Positions 44,286-52,751 of a DNA stretch of 64,000 nt are shown here, one piece after another (position 1 is the first letter of the stretch; each line of letters starts with the position of its first letter). The notes under the pieces were generated by a model that was not told where the DNA came from, did no database searches, and worked only from the letters and a program-made list of their open reading frames with translations. The stretch is from positions 1 to 64,000 of the forward strand of contig CATWDJ010000009.1 of assembly GCA_958349535.1 (NCBI GenBank). The letters are read 5' to 3'. Source of the stretch: Maccoyibacter sp900556645. Its GTDB lineage: Bacteria; Bacillota; Clostridia; Lachnospirales; Lachnospiraceae. Both the position numbers and the translations under genes were made by a program.

Positions 44286-44308
44286 AAACCCTTGATTTCC
44301 AAGGGTTT
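44286..44308. repeat. Perfect inverted repeat upstream of the dnaD-like promoter
   Basis: AAACCCTTG (44286-44294) and CAAGGGTTT (44300-44308) around a 5-bp centre. It sits between the second DnaA box pair and the promoter, so it could be an operator. No T-run follows, which argues against a terminator. Confidence 0.5.
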
Positions 44309-44344
44309 CAAGGGAATTTGCCACTTCTCAATCTCAAAAAATTA

Positions 44345-44353
44345 TGCTATAAT
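44345..44353 (+). promoter_or_regulatory. Extended -10 promoter of the dnaD-like operon
   Basis: TGC followed by TATAAT (44348-44353). The -35 is weak (TTCTCA at 44325-44330), which suits control by a bound protein. Confidence 0.65.
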
Positions 44354-44410
44354 TCACAACATGTTATCTGATTGTACGAAGTACAGAAATTAGATGAAAG
44401 AGGGAGTTTT

Positions 44411-45457
44411 ATGTCACACATTACACTACACACAGATAGTCCGGCTACGACTACCTGTGTTCCGAATGCTTTTATTGACGATTATATGATTTCTGCCAGC
44501 GGCGAGTACGTGAAAATTTATCTGTATCTGCTGCGGTGTATCAACGGCAATAAGAACGAACTGTCCATTTCTAAAATGGCAGATAAATTTGAACATACGG
44601 AAAAGGATATCAAACGTGCTCTGAAATATTGGGAGAAGATGAACCTTTTACGATTGGAATATAATGCGGAGGGAGAATTGGAAAGCATCTGTTTTCAGGA
44701 TTCTTCCGAAAATGTCCCGGCAGAATCCGGCGATGACTCTGACACCTGTATTTCCGCCGCTCCTGCAGCACCTGCCACACCGAAGCGTCGGGAATACTCT
44801 TTAGATGAAATTTCAAATTTTAGCAAAAAAGAGGAGGTAAAGACCCTTTTCTTTGTGGCGGAGCGTTACATGCGGCATCTTTTGACCTCCAATGACTTTA
44901 ACACGATTTTATATTGGTATGATACCCTTCAGTTTTCACCGGAACTGATTGAATATCTCATTGAATACTGTGTGGAAAACGGTCACGCCAATACCCGCTA
45001 CATGGACAAGGTTGCTCTGAATTGGAAGGATTCCGGCATTCAGACCATTGAGCAGGCAAAGCAGGCATCCAGCTTACATAACCAAGCTTACTATGCAGTC
45101 ATTAAGTCTCTGGGAATCAACAACCGAAATCTGGTTCCTTTTGAGATGGCTTTCATAGAGAAATGGATGAAGGAATACGGTTTTTCTCTGGATATTATTA
45201 CAGAGGCTTGTAAACGTACCATCCAAGCCATCCATCAACCGAGCTTTGAATACACGGACACTATTTTAAACAGTTGGAAAAACAACAAAATCCGGCATCT
45301 GGAGGACATTGCGGATTTGGATGCCGCTTATAAGAAAAACAAGAAGCATACCTCTGCTTCTTCCCCTAAGGTTTCCAACAACAAGTTTAATAATTTTTCA
45401 CAACGAAACTATAACTATGACCAGCTAGAACGGCAGCTGTTAAACCGTTCCATCTAG
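44411..45457 (+). CDS. DnaD-domain replication initiation protein
   Basis: Start set at ATG 44411 (MSHITLHTDSPA), after AGGGAG; 348 residues. The N-terminal winged-helix region (YMISASGEYVKIYLYLLRCINGNKNELSISKMADKFEHTEKDIKRALKYWEKMNLL) is the DnaB/DnaD type. Two DnaD-like C-terminal repeats carry YIEY...KVALNW (about 170-215) and the IIxEA...YxxxILxxW pattern (TDTILNSWKNNKI). It should act with the DnaI-like protein to load replicative helicase. It begins an operon with the helicase loader, 15 bp apart. Confidence 0.92.
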   Translation: MSHITLHTDSPATTTCVPNAFIDDYMISASGEYVKIYLYLLRCINGNKNELSISKMADKFEHTEKDIKRALKYWEKMNLLRLEYNAEGELESICFQDSSENVPAESGDDSDTCISAAPAAPATPKRREYSLDEISNFSKKEEVKTLFFVAERYMRHLLTSNDFNTILYWYDTLQFSPELIEYLIEYCVENGHANTRYMDKVALNWKDSGIQTIEQAKQASSLHNQAYYAVIKSLGINNRNLVPFEMAFIEKWMKEYGFSLDIITEACKRTIQAIHQPSFEYTDTILNSWKNNKIRHLEDIADLDAAYKKNKKHTSASSPKVSNNKFNNFSQRNYNYDQLERQLLNRSI

Positions 45458-45472
45458 TCCAAAGGAGATATC

Positions 45473-46453
45473 ATGGCTTTAACAAATGCTCAATACGATG
45501 AAATCATGCGGGATTATGAAGCACGGCAGACTGCCAACCGCCATGTGCAGGAATTACATATCCAAGAGGTCTATGGCAAGGCACCACAGCTGAAAGAGTT
45601 GGATGACCGTATCGCCTCCACCTCTCTGGCAAGTGCAAAAAAGCTGCTTTCGGGAGACGATTCCGCTTTGACCGATTTAAAGAAACAGCTTCGTCTGCTT
45701 CAGGAAGAAAAGCATACCATTATCTCTTCTCTCGGTTATCCCGAGAATTATCTGGACATGCCTTATACCTGTCCTGACTGTCAGGATACCGGCTATATCG
45801 GCAGCCAACGCTGTCACTGTTTCAAACAGGCAGCCATTGATTTGGTATACACTCAGTCAAATTTGAAAACAATATTGGAAAAGGAGAATTTTTCTACATT
45901 CTCCCTTTCCTATTATTCTGATACGCAGATAAATCCGGCAACCAATCTCTCCGCCTTGGAGACTGCAAAGGACGCCCTGCGGGCAAGCCGGACCTTTATC
46001 GAATCCTTTGAAAAGGAATTTTCCAACCTTTTCTTTTATGGAGATACCGGTGTAGGAAAGACTTTTTTGTCCAACTGTATTGCAAAAGAACTTTTGGACC
46101 GGGGACACTCTGTTATTTATTTTACGGCATTTGAATTATTTCATATTTTTGAAAAAACAGTCTTTGAAAGGGATGCCGAAGCAGCGGAGCCTTATCAGAA
46201 CATCTTCGACTGCGACCTTTTGATTATTGACGATTTAGGCACTGAGATGTCCAATTCCTTTACAACCTCTCAGTTATTCCTATGTCTGAACGAACGTATT
46301 TTAAGAAAAAAATCGACCATAATATCCACAAACCTGAGTTTGAACCAGTTGGCTGAAATTTACTCAGAACGGACTTTTTCCCGTATTTCTTCAAACTATA
46401 CGATGATTAAACTTTTCGGGGATGACATCCGCATTAAAAAGAAATTGCAATAA
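45473..46453 (+). CDS. DnaI/DnaC-like helicase loader ATPase
   Basis: 326 residues. The N-terminal half has a Cys cluster (CPDCQDTGYIGSQRCHCF), a likely zinc site as in DnaI. The AAA+ domain has Walker A FYGDTGVGKTFLSN, Walker B LLIIDDLGTE, sensor 1 IISTNLSLNQL and SERTFSRI (arginine finger region). It loads DnaB-type helicase at origin and restart forks. It follows the DnaD-like gene with AAAGGAG spacing; its stop codon region contains the prs -35 element. Confidence 0.94.
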   Translation: MALTNAQYDEIMRDYEARQTANRHVQELHIQEVYGKAPQLKELDDRIASTSLASAKKLLSGDDSALTDLKKQLRLLQEEKHTIISSLGYPENYLDMPYTCPDCQDTGYIGSQRCHCFKQAAIDLVYTQSNLKTILEKENFSTFSLSYYSDTQINPATNLSALETAKDALRASRTFIESFEKEFSNLFFYGDTGVGKTFLSNCIAKELLDRGHSVIYFTAFELFHIFEKTVFERDAEAAEPYQNIFDCDLLIIDDLGTEMSNSFTTSQLFLCLNERILRKKSTIISTNLSLNQLAEIYSERTFSRISSNYTMIKLFGDDIRIKKKLQ

Positions 46454-46473
46454 CACTTTTTCTTTGCTATAAT
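46445..46473 (+). promoter_or_regulatory. Promoter of prs
   Basis: TTGCAA (46445-46450) overlaps the last codons of the helicase-loader gene. Spacing is 17 bp to TATAAT (46468-46473), with TG one base upstream giving an extended -10. Confidence 0.8.
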
Positions 46474-46542
46474 TCTACGTGGCTATTTGGCATTTTTTAT
46501 ATAACTTTATACATTAAGCGAATTTTATGGAGGAACTCAATC

Positions 46543-47721
46543 ATGGCAACTGATGAAAGAAATTTGGAAACGATTCCTGCCGGTGCTCTGGGACTTATCC
46601 CATTGGAAAGTTGTGCCGAGCTTGGCGAGAAAGTGAATCAGTATCTGGTAAAATGGAGGGAGACTAGACATAATGCACACAAGGATAACATTGCTTTTAA
46701 AGATTATCACCGTGCATCTTATATTGTAAAGGCAAGCACTCCACGTTTTGGCTCCGGCGAAGCCAAAGGTACGATTTCCGAATCCGTACGAGGCTATGAC
46801 ATTTACATTATGGCTGACATTACCAATTACAGCCTGACCTATTCCGTTTGCGGACATGAGAACCATATGTCCCCGGATGACCATTATCAGGATATCAAAC
46901 GTATCATTGCTGCCGTAGGCGGTAAAGCTCGCCGTATTACGGTTATCATGCCTTTCTTATATGAAAGCCGCCAGCACAAACGCAGCTCCAGAGAATCTTT
47001 GGACTGTGCCATTGCTTTACAGGAATTGACGGCTATGGGCGTAGACAATATTATTACCTTTGATGCTCACGACCCACGAGTACAGAATGCAATTCCGTTG
47101 AAGGGTTTTGAAACCGTTCAGCCTGCATATCAGTTTATTAAGGGTATCTGCAAACACGTAAAGGATTTACAGATTGATGCGGATCACATGATGGTAATCA
47201 GCCCTGACGAAGGCGGTACCAACCGTGCCGTATATCTTGCCAATGTTATGGGCTTGGATATGGGTATGTTCTACAAACGCCGTGATTACAGCAAGATTGT
47301 GGATGGTCGCAACCCAATTGTGGCTCACGAATTCCTTGGTTCTTCCGTGGAAGGTAAAGATGTCATCATTATCGACGACATGATTTCCTCCGGTGAAAGT
47401 ATGATAGATGTTGCAACCGAGTTAAAGAAACGAAAAGCAAACCGTATCTTTGCCGTTGCTACCTTCGGTCTGTTTACCAGCGGTCTTGAAAAATTTGACA
47501 AAGCGGTAGAGGATGGCATTATCTATCGTGTGGTAACCACAAACTTGACCTACCAGACACCGGAATTACTTTCCAGACCTTATTATATCAACTGTGATAT
47601 GAGTAAGTACATCGCTTATCTGATAGATACCTTAAACCACGATACCACCATCAGCGATCTGTTAGATCCTTATGACCGTATCAATAATTTATTAACAAAA
47701 TACAGAGCTGGCGAGTACTAA
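46543..47721 (+). CDS. prs: Ribose-phosphate pyrophosphokinase
   Basis: 392 residues, longer than the ~315 of common class I enzymes because of an N-terminal extension. The ATP-binding flexible loop and FDAHDPRVQNAIP metal loop are present, and the PRPP loop is VIIIDDMISSGESMIDVA. It makes PRPP for purines, pyrimidines, histidine, tryptophan and NAD; hpt in this window uses it. AGGA lies before the start. Single gene with strong promoter and terminator. Confidence 0.96.
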   Translation: MATDERNLETIPAGALGLIPLESCAELGEKVNQYLVKWRETRHNAHKDNIAFKDYHRASYIVKASTPRFGSGEAKGTISESVRGYDIYIMADITNYSLTYSVCGHENHMSPDDHYQDIKRIIAAVGGKARRITVIMPFLYESRQHKRSSRESLDCAIALQELTAMGVDNIITFDAHDPRVQNAIPLKGFETVQPAYQFIKGICKHVKDLQIDADHMMVISPDEGGTNRAVYLANVMGLDMGMFYKRRDYSKIVDGRNPIVAHEFLGSSVEGKDVIIIDDMISSGESMIDVATELKKRKANRIFAVATFGLFTSGLEKFDKAVEDGIIYRVVTTNLTYQTPELLSRPYYINCDMSKYIAYLIDTLNHDTTISDLLDPYDRINNLLTKYRAGEY

Positions 47722-47722
47722 A

Positions 47723-47752
47723 AAAGAGCGGTTCATTTTTGAACCGCTCTTT
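47723..47752. terminator. Bidirectional terminator between prs and the convergent gene
   Basis: A 12-bp perfect stem AAAGAGCGGTTC/GAACCGCTCTTT with a 6-nt loop and A/T flanks on both sides. Confidence 0.87.
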
Positions 47753-47770
47753 AAATATCTTAATTTTTTC

Positions 47771-48166
47771 TTAGAATAAATCTACTCTTCCGGCGAACTT
47801 GTCATTGATGACATAGTATGCTGCCTGCTCTTCCGGTTTTAAGTAAATCTTCAGGGATTTGATCGTACCTGCTTTGTGTCCTTCCGCTACGAAGGCAGCT
47901 TTTACTCTCTCTTCTACGCTTTCAACAGATGACTGCTGTCCGTAAAACTCTACAAACACTTCGGTTGAAGACGCCTCTTTTTTGGTCGTGGTTTTTCTAG
48001 TCGTTTTCTTCTGAGCTGTCTTTTTTGCTGCTGTTTTTACCGTCGCTTTTACTGTTTCTTTTACTTCTGCTGCTTTCTCTACAACTTTCTCTTCTTCAGC
48101 TTTTACTGCAACCTTTACTTCTGCCGGTTTTACCTCTTTTACTTCTGCAACTTTTTTTTCAGCCAT
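47771..48166 (-). CDS. DUF6465-type protein with a histone-like Lys/Ala tail
   Basis: 131 residues. The N-terminal 75 are low-complexity Lys/Ala/Val/Glu/Thr sequence (KVAEVKEVKPAEVKVAVKAE and AAKKTAQKKTTRKTTTKKE), like H1-type tails. A small C-terminal domain follows (FVEFYGQQSSVESVEERVKAAF, SLKIYLKPEEQAAYYVINDKF). I recall this pattern as a Lachnospiraceae domain of unknown function; the name is from memory. The tail could bind nucleic acid. Just downstream of the HPr-like gene on this strand. Confidence 0.75.
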   Translation of the reverse strand: MAEKKVAEVKEVKPAEVKVAVKAEEEKVVEKAAEVKETVKATVKTAAKKTAQKKTTRKTTTKKEASSTEVFVEFYGQQSSVESVEERVKAAFVAEGHKAGTIKSLKIYLKPEEQAAYYVINDKFAGRVDLF

Positions 48167-48177
48167 TCTTCTTCCTC

Positions 48178-48432
48178 CTACTCACAAACTAAAAACTTTT
48201 CCATTGCACTAAGAGCTTCATCTTCATCCGAACCTTCGGCTAAGATATTTACCTTCATGCCATTGGATGGATTAAATGCCATGATTCCCATGATACTTTT
48301 TGCATTGATTTTGCAGTTATTGCTTTCTAATATAATCTCACTGTCAAACCGGCATGCTACCTGTACCAGTTCAGCGATTGGATTATCATGTTCTTTTTCC
48401 ACGTCGGAAACAACAATCTCCTTTTGACTCAT
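48178..48432 (-). CDS. HPr-like phosphocarrier protein with an altered active-site loop
   Basis: 84 residues that align along the whole HPr family. The Ser46 region is intact (INAKSIMGIMAF), as is the VQVACRFDSEIILE helix-strand. In the catalytic loop, the usual GLHARPA is replaced by KEHDNPI. The histidine can still be lined up with His15, but the Arg17 position is Asn. It may act as a regulatory HPr/Crh-like protein targeted by HPr kinase rather than a PTS phosphocarrier. AGGAAG lies before ATG. Directly upstream of the DUF6465-type gene. Confidence 0.82.
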   Translation of the reverse strand: MSQKEIVVSDVEKEHDNPIAELVQVACRFDSEIILESNNCKINAKSIMGIMAFNPSNGMKVNILAEGSDEDEALSAMEKFLVCE

Positions 48433-48638
48433 AATCCCACTTCCTTTATTATTTCCACTTTACTATCTTAACATCACACAGGCTTAACGCCTGTACATTT
48501 ATGTAATATAGCTCATTCGGAAGGCTTTTGCAAGACATTTTCTGTATTTCCGTCATTTTCCAACAAGGATTTACACAAATCACCGAATTTTTATGCACTT
48601 TTTCGCATACATATATTCGTTTTTGCAATATTTGGAAA

Positions 48639-50063
48639 TTATTTTGCTGCTTTTTCTGCTTCAAGTATTTTCTGGAAGTCTTTTACGTCCTTTGCAATCT
48701 CGCCACTCAATGCCAACAGACAAATTAAGTTCGGTATTGCCATCAAAGCATTTGCGATATCCGAAAAGCTCCACACAATTTCTAAAGTGGTTGTTGCTCC
48801 AACATATGCAATTAAAGAGAAAATTATACGATAAATCATATTGTATTTCGGTGTCTTTAATATGTACTCAAAAGCTTTCTCTCCGTGATACTCCCATCCC
48901 AAAATAGTGGAAAATGCAAAGAGTACAATTCCAATAGTAACCAAAATACCTCCTGCTTCTCCCAATACGGATTTAAAAGCTAAAATCGTAAGACTGGCAC
49001 CGGTCACAAATCCCTCCGGGTTAGACGCCGTTACAAAGGACGGATCTGTGGTTCCCAACACTCCGCTGCTGGCAATACATAATCCTGTAATGGTACAGAC
49101 CACGATGGTATCCCAGAAGGTTCCTGTCATATTGATATAACCCTGACGCACCGGATGGTCCGTCGTAGCCGCTGCTGCTGTAATTGCTGCAGAACCCATA
49201 CCTGCCTCGTTAGAGAATACACCTCGTGCCACACCATAATGCATTGCATTCATCATAGATGCTGTAATGGTTCCGCAAAGTCCGCCGCCTACTGCCTCTG
49301 TGCTAAATGCCATTTTAAATATCATGGCAACTCCTGCAGGAAGATTCTGAATATTACCAATGATAACGATGATACCTGCAATAATATAGAAAATTGCCAT
49401 AAACGGAACTACGATGGAGGATACTTTGGAAATCTTTTTGATTCCTCCTACAATAATCAGTAACGCCAATACGGTAATAATAATACCTGTAATTACAGGA
49501 GACACATGGAAGGTACTCTTTACCGATTCGGAAATGGAATTTGCCTGTGTCAGGTTTCCGATTCCAAAGGATGCTATTACTGCAAAAAATGCAAATAGCC
49601 ACCCCAGAGTAGCTCCTACTTTTTTATTCTTAAATGCCTTTTTCATGGTGTACATCGGTCCACCGGACATCTCACCACTTTCGTTGACCTCACGATATTT
49701 GATTGCCAGCATACATTCGCTGAACTTTGAAGTCAATCCAAATGCTGCTGATATCCACATCCATACCAATGCTCCCGGTCCGCCGGCTACCATGGCCGTT
49801 GCCACACCTACGATATTTCCTGTTCCTATGGTTGCTGCAAGTGCTGTGGTTAGTGCAGAGAATGGCGATACATCTCCCTCTCCTCTGTCCTTGCTTCTAG
49901 CTTCCTTGCTGAGGGTACTCTTAATAGCATACCCCAGATTCCTCCATGTCCGAAATCCCAGCCGGAAGGTCAAAAAGATTCCCGTTCCCACCAGTAGAAC
50001 CAGCATTACCGGTCCCCAGACGAAGTCATCTACTTTTGTCAAAATTTCTGATAACATTTCCAT
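48639..50063 (-). CDS. Alanine or glycine:cation symporter (AGCS family)
   Basis: 474 residues with about ten membrane helices. AGCS signatures include GDVSPFSALTTALAATIGTGNIVGVATAM, GGPGALVWMWISAAFGLTSKFSE, MSGGPMYTMKKAFK and VFSNEAGMGSAAITAAAA. It imports alanine or glycine with Na+. Single gene with the start after AAGGGTGGAAAAAGT. I see no strong terminator in the ~200 bp beyond it, which holds only a small ACAGGC/GCCTGT hairpin (48478-48494). Confidence 0.95.
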   Translation of the reverse strand: MEMLSEILTKVDDFVWGPVMLVLLVGTGIFLTFRLGFRTWRNLGYAIKSTLSKEARSKDRGEGDVSPFSALTTALAATIGTGNIVGVATAMVAGGPGALVWMWISAAFGLTSKFSECMLAIKYREVNESGEMSGGPMYTMKKAFKNKKVGATLGWLFAFFAVIASFGIGNLTQANSISESVKSTFHVSPVITGIIITVLALLIIVGGIKKISKVSSIVVPFMAIFYIIAGIIVIIGNIQNLPAGVAMIFKMAFSTEAVGGGLCGTITASMMNAMHYGVARGVFSNEAGMGSAAITAAAATTDHPVRQGYINMTGTFWDTIVVCTITGLCIASSGVLGTTDPSFVTASNPEGFVTGASLTILAFKSVLGEAGGILVTIGIVLFAFSTILGWEYHGEKAFEYILKTPKYNMIYRIIFSLIAYVGATTTLEIVWSFSDIANALMAIPNLICLLALSGEIAKDVKDFQKILEAEKAAK

Positions 50064-50101
50064 ACTTTTTCCACCCTTCTAATCTCCTTCTATTTTAAAA
50101 A

Positions 50102-50129
50102 ACGAGACTCCCCTTTCGGGGTGTCTCGT
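50102..50129 (-). terminator. Terminator of the 833-residue exported protein gene
   Basis: A stem ACGAGACTCCCC/GGGGTGTCTCGT (one mismatch, TTTC loop), followed on the minus strand by a T-run. Confidence 0.85.
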
Positions 50130-50176
50130 CTTTGAAAACAACTAAATTATACCATATTTTACCGGTCTGTCAATCT

Positions 50177-52678
50177 TTATTCCTCTTCCTTCACATAACT
50201 GTAAAAGATATTGCCGCCTGCCTCGAATGCGGCATTAGCACTCTCTGTTGACATTTTCTCTACGCTTCCTGTTTCCGGATGGCAGATTAAAATCCCTGTA
50301 CTGTCATATCCCACAATCAATGCTGCGGTATTTCCATCCAGTATACCCAGCACCGGATTTCCCACGCTCACATAATACAACATCTCCTCTGCACTGCATC
50401 CGGTTAAATTTAAAACAATACTATTTTTTAGCGTATTGGATAAAATATTTTCCACACTTTGTCCCTCTTCCAGAAGCTGCTCCGTATTCAAGTTCTCTCC
50501 TTCCTTTGCCAGCATCAGATTCAGACATTGAGCAACAGAGCTTCCACCTGCTGCGGTGGTTCCATTTCCCAGCACATTGCTTTGAGCGGTCTTTTTGGAA
50601 CGTCTCCAGATATAATTCTGTTTTCCGTCCACAACTACTCCCATTTTTCCATTTGCCGCCTGAACCACTTCTGCCGGATTGTATCCCCCTGCCACTACTC
50701 TTCCTGCAGCATAAGCATAATATTGGTTTTTATCCTGGAACTCTATCCGCACTTCCTTTGGTTTCTTTTCTACTACCTGTTCCGGCGTCAAAAGCTTCAC
50801 TACCGTTTCTTTTTTACTCTCCTGTGGAAATTCCAACTGAATCAACGTCTGCTTCTTTTCGTCGGAAGTGGTGTGTACCAGCACTTGTGTATTTTCCTTC
50901 TCTTCGCTGTTCATAATGGTGTCAGACTCCGCTTCTATATAGCTGCCATTCTGATAAACAAGGCGGTCCAGATAGATGGTGTTTCCCTCGATACGAACTC
51001 CCGAAATATAGCTTCCGCCTTTTTCATAGCTTTTTAGCACCTTATGGTCTTCTTCCGAGGAAATAATCTGAACCTTATGCATAGGCATTTCTTCTCCGGT
51101 GGAAATTCCATAGATAAGGTCTTCCCCCATAAATCCAAGAGGTTTTAAACATTCCCCATTTTCCGGTTTTATCTTATAAACAGAACCGTTCTCCAAATCT
51201 TCTAAATGCAACATGTCTTTTTCTTTATAAACGAAGTATCTTCCACTATCCGATACCCCATAGGTTCCCTCTTCCAAATTCTTTTTGAGAGTGGAAACCT
51301 CCATACTATCCATCTGGATTTTGTACAGGTCTTTTCCTGCTAAAATAAAGAATTCCTTCTGATTGTTCCGGTAAGCCATTCCTCCCAAATCTTCTTTCAT
51401 GACCTGATAGGATGTTTCCACCGGCAAAAACAATTCTTCTTCTGTGGTATTGGCTACTGAATCATAACGACAGACGCTGATTCCCACTTTGCCCTCATGT
51501 ACGCCCCGGTTCATATATCCATATACCAGAAAATCTACGCTTCCCTCTTCGTCCACATCCACAATACGAATATCGTGCTGGTTGTAATTCTCACGTTTTT
51601 CTATCTCATCTTTTCCACGAAAACTGAAAATTTTAGCAATCTGGCCTGTGTTCTGGTTATATCCCCACAGCTCTCCTTCCTGCACAAATGCCACTGCCGT
51701 TCCGCTCTCATTGGAGACATAATTGACATTTCTTCCGCAGATGCCCAGTTGCAGATACTTGTCATTCACCGCACTTTTTTCTCCCCGGAAAATCTGATTC
51801 ATTTTTCTCTCATAATCCAAAAGATAAACTCTGTTTGCGGTATGACGCACCCTATAATATTCTTCCACATTATAATATTCCGTCTGGTCTTCGCTTCCCT
51901 TTGTGGTAACTACATAATTCAGCGTAATTACATTGGCAGAGCTGCTGATTTCTTTAATGGAAGGAATCGGCGTTGCCAACTGCTCATAGTCCAATTTTCC
52001 CCATGTCAGCTGACTTAAAGAGGAATGGATGGTCACATCACTTAGAGTATTATTGTCTGCGGTGGAATCCGGCTCCAAGTAGGTTGCCAGAGTTCCTCCG
52101 GTTTCTTTGTTCATGGATTTATTATGAAAATCCATAACAAATTCCAGACTTTCATCCACATAGGAATCCACCGGTTGCATCAACCGGGTATAATAATAAA
52201 TTTCTTTGCTACCCTGCTCTAATTTTAAAACAAAAAGGTATTCTTTTCCCTCTTCGATAATATTCTGTACCTTGATGTCTGCAGAAATCACTCCGTCTTT
52301 CTGGGTATAATCCGTCCACTCCTTCTCCGCTATCAGCCGCTCTCCGTCCATACTTCTGATTTCATAGGAGATTCCGTCCACTTTATCATCAAAGGTCTGT
52401 ATTTTTATCGGAAGTATCCTCTTCTGATTCAGCGGTGTGATGGTGTCCCGCATGGTAGATGCCTCCATTTTGGTGGTGTAACCATACAGTTCATTTATCG
52501 GAATATCTTCTTTATATAAAGTCACAACCGGCAGGGATACCTCTCCCATATTTGTCATTAAATCTTTATTGGTACGCCCGGTCATCAGGCTTACCACTAA
52601 TATGGTCACCAAAACAGCCCCCACAAGAGCCACTATCTTAATTGTTCCTTTTTTCACCTGCCTGTCCTCCTTTTTCAA
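50177..52678 (-). CDS. Large membrane-anchored exported protein with a degenerate C39-like domain
   Basis: 833 residues. A basic start and one membrane helix (IVALVGAVLVTILVVSLM, about 13-30) anchor a large external part. Residues about 290-640 hold repeating beta-strand blocks (VAFVQEGELWGYNQNTGQIAKIF; DSGRYFVYKEKDMLHLEDLENG) that suggest a beta-propeller. The last 150 residues resemble a C39-type papain-like fold: AQCLNLML has the Cys in place, but at the histidine position the pattern reads NTAALIVGYDSTG. It is probably inactive as a protease. GGAGG precedes the start. Function unknown, perhaps envelope binding or sensing. Confidence 0.75.
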   Translation of the reverse strand: MKKEDRQVKKGTIKIVALVGAVLVTILVVSLMTGRTNKDLMTNMGEVSLPVVTLYKEDIPINELYGYTTKMEASTMRDTITPLNQKRILPIKIQTFDDKVDGISYEIRSMDGERLIAEKEWTDYTQKDGVISADIKVQNIIEEGKEYLFVLKLEQGSKEIYYYTRLMQPVDSYVDESLEFVMDFHNKSMNKETGGTLATYLEPDSTADNNTLSDVTIHSSLSQLTWGKLDYEQLATPIPSIKEISSSANVITLNYVVTTKGSEDQTEYYNVEEYYRVRHTANRVYLLDYERKMNQIFRGEKSAVNDKYLQLGICGRNVNYVSNESGTAVAFVQEGELWGYNQNTGQIAKIFSFRGKDEIEKRENYNQHDIRIVDVDEEGSVDFLVYGYMNRGVHEGKVGISVCRYDSVANTTEEELFLPVETSYQVMKEDLGGMAYRNNQKEFFILAGKDLYKIQMDSMEVSTLKKNLEEGTYGVSDSGRYFVYKEKDMLHLEDLENGSVYKIKPENGECLKPLGFMGEDLIYGISTGEEMPMHKVQIISSEEDHKVLKSYEKGGSYISGVRIEGNTIYLDRLVYQNGSYIEAESDTIMNSEEKENTQVLVHTTSDEKKQTLIQLEFPQESKKETVVKLLTPEQVVEKKPKEVRIEFQDKNQYYAYAAGRVVAGGYNPAEVVQAANGKMGVVVDGKQNYIWRRSKKTAQSNVLGNGTTAAGGSSVAQCLNLMLAKEGENLNTEQLLEEGQSVENILSNTLKNSIVLNLTGCSAEEMLYYVSVGNPVLGILDGNTAALIVGYDSTGILICHPETGSVEKMSTESANAAFEAGGNIFYSYVKEEE

Positions 52679-52684
52679 AAATAG

Positions 52685-52704
52685 GCGGTGCCCTCCGGCA
52701 CCGC
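52685..52704 (-). terminator. Terminator of the spore-coat-like small gene
   Basis: A perfect stem GCGGTGCC/GGCACCGC with a CTCC loop, followed on the minus strand by CTATTTTTG. Confidence 0.7.
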
Positions 52705-52751
52705 TGACCTATTCATTGTATCTAGTTTTTTCTAAAAACTCAACTACTATT

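Noticed and set aside
48178..48432. First thought that the HPr-like protein has no active-site histidine at all
   Set aside because: Alignment from the conserved VQ residues backwards places a His at the correct spacing, so only the surrounding loop and Arg17 are changed.
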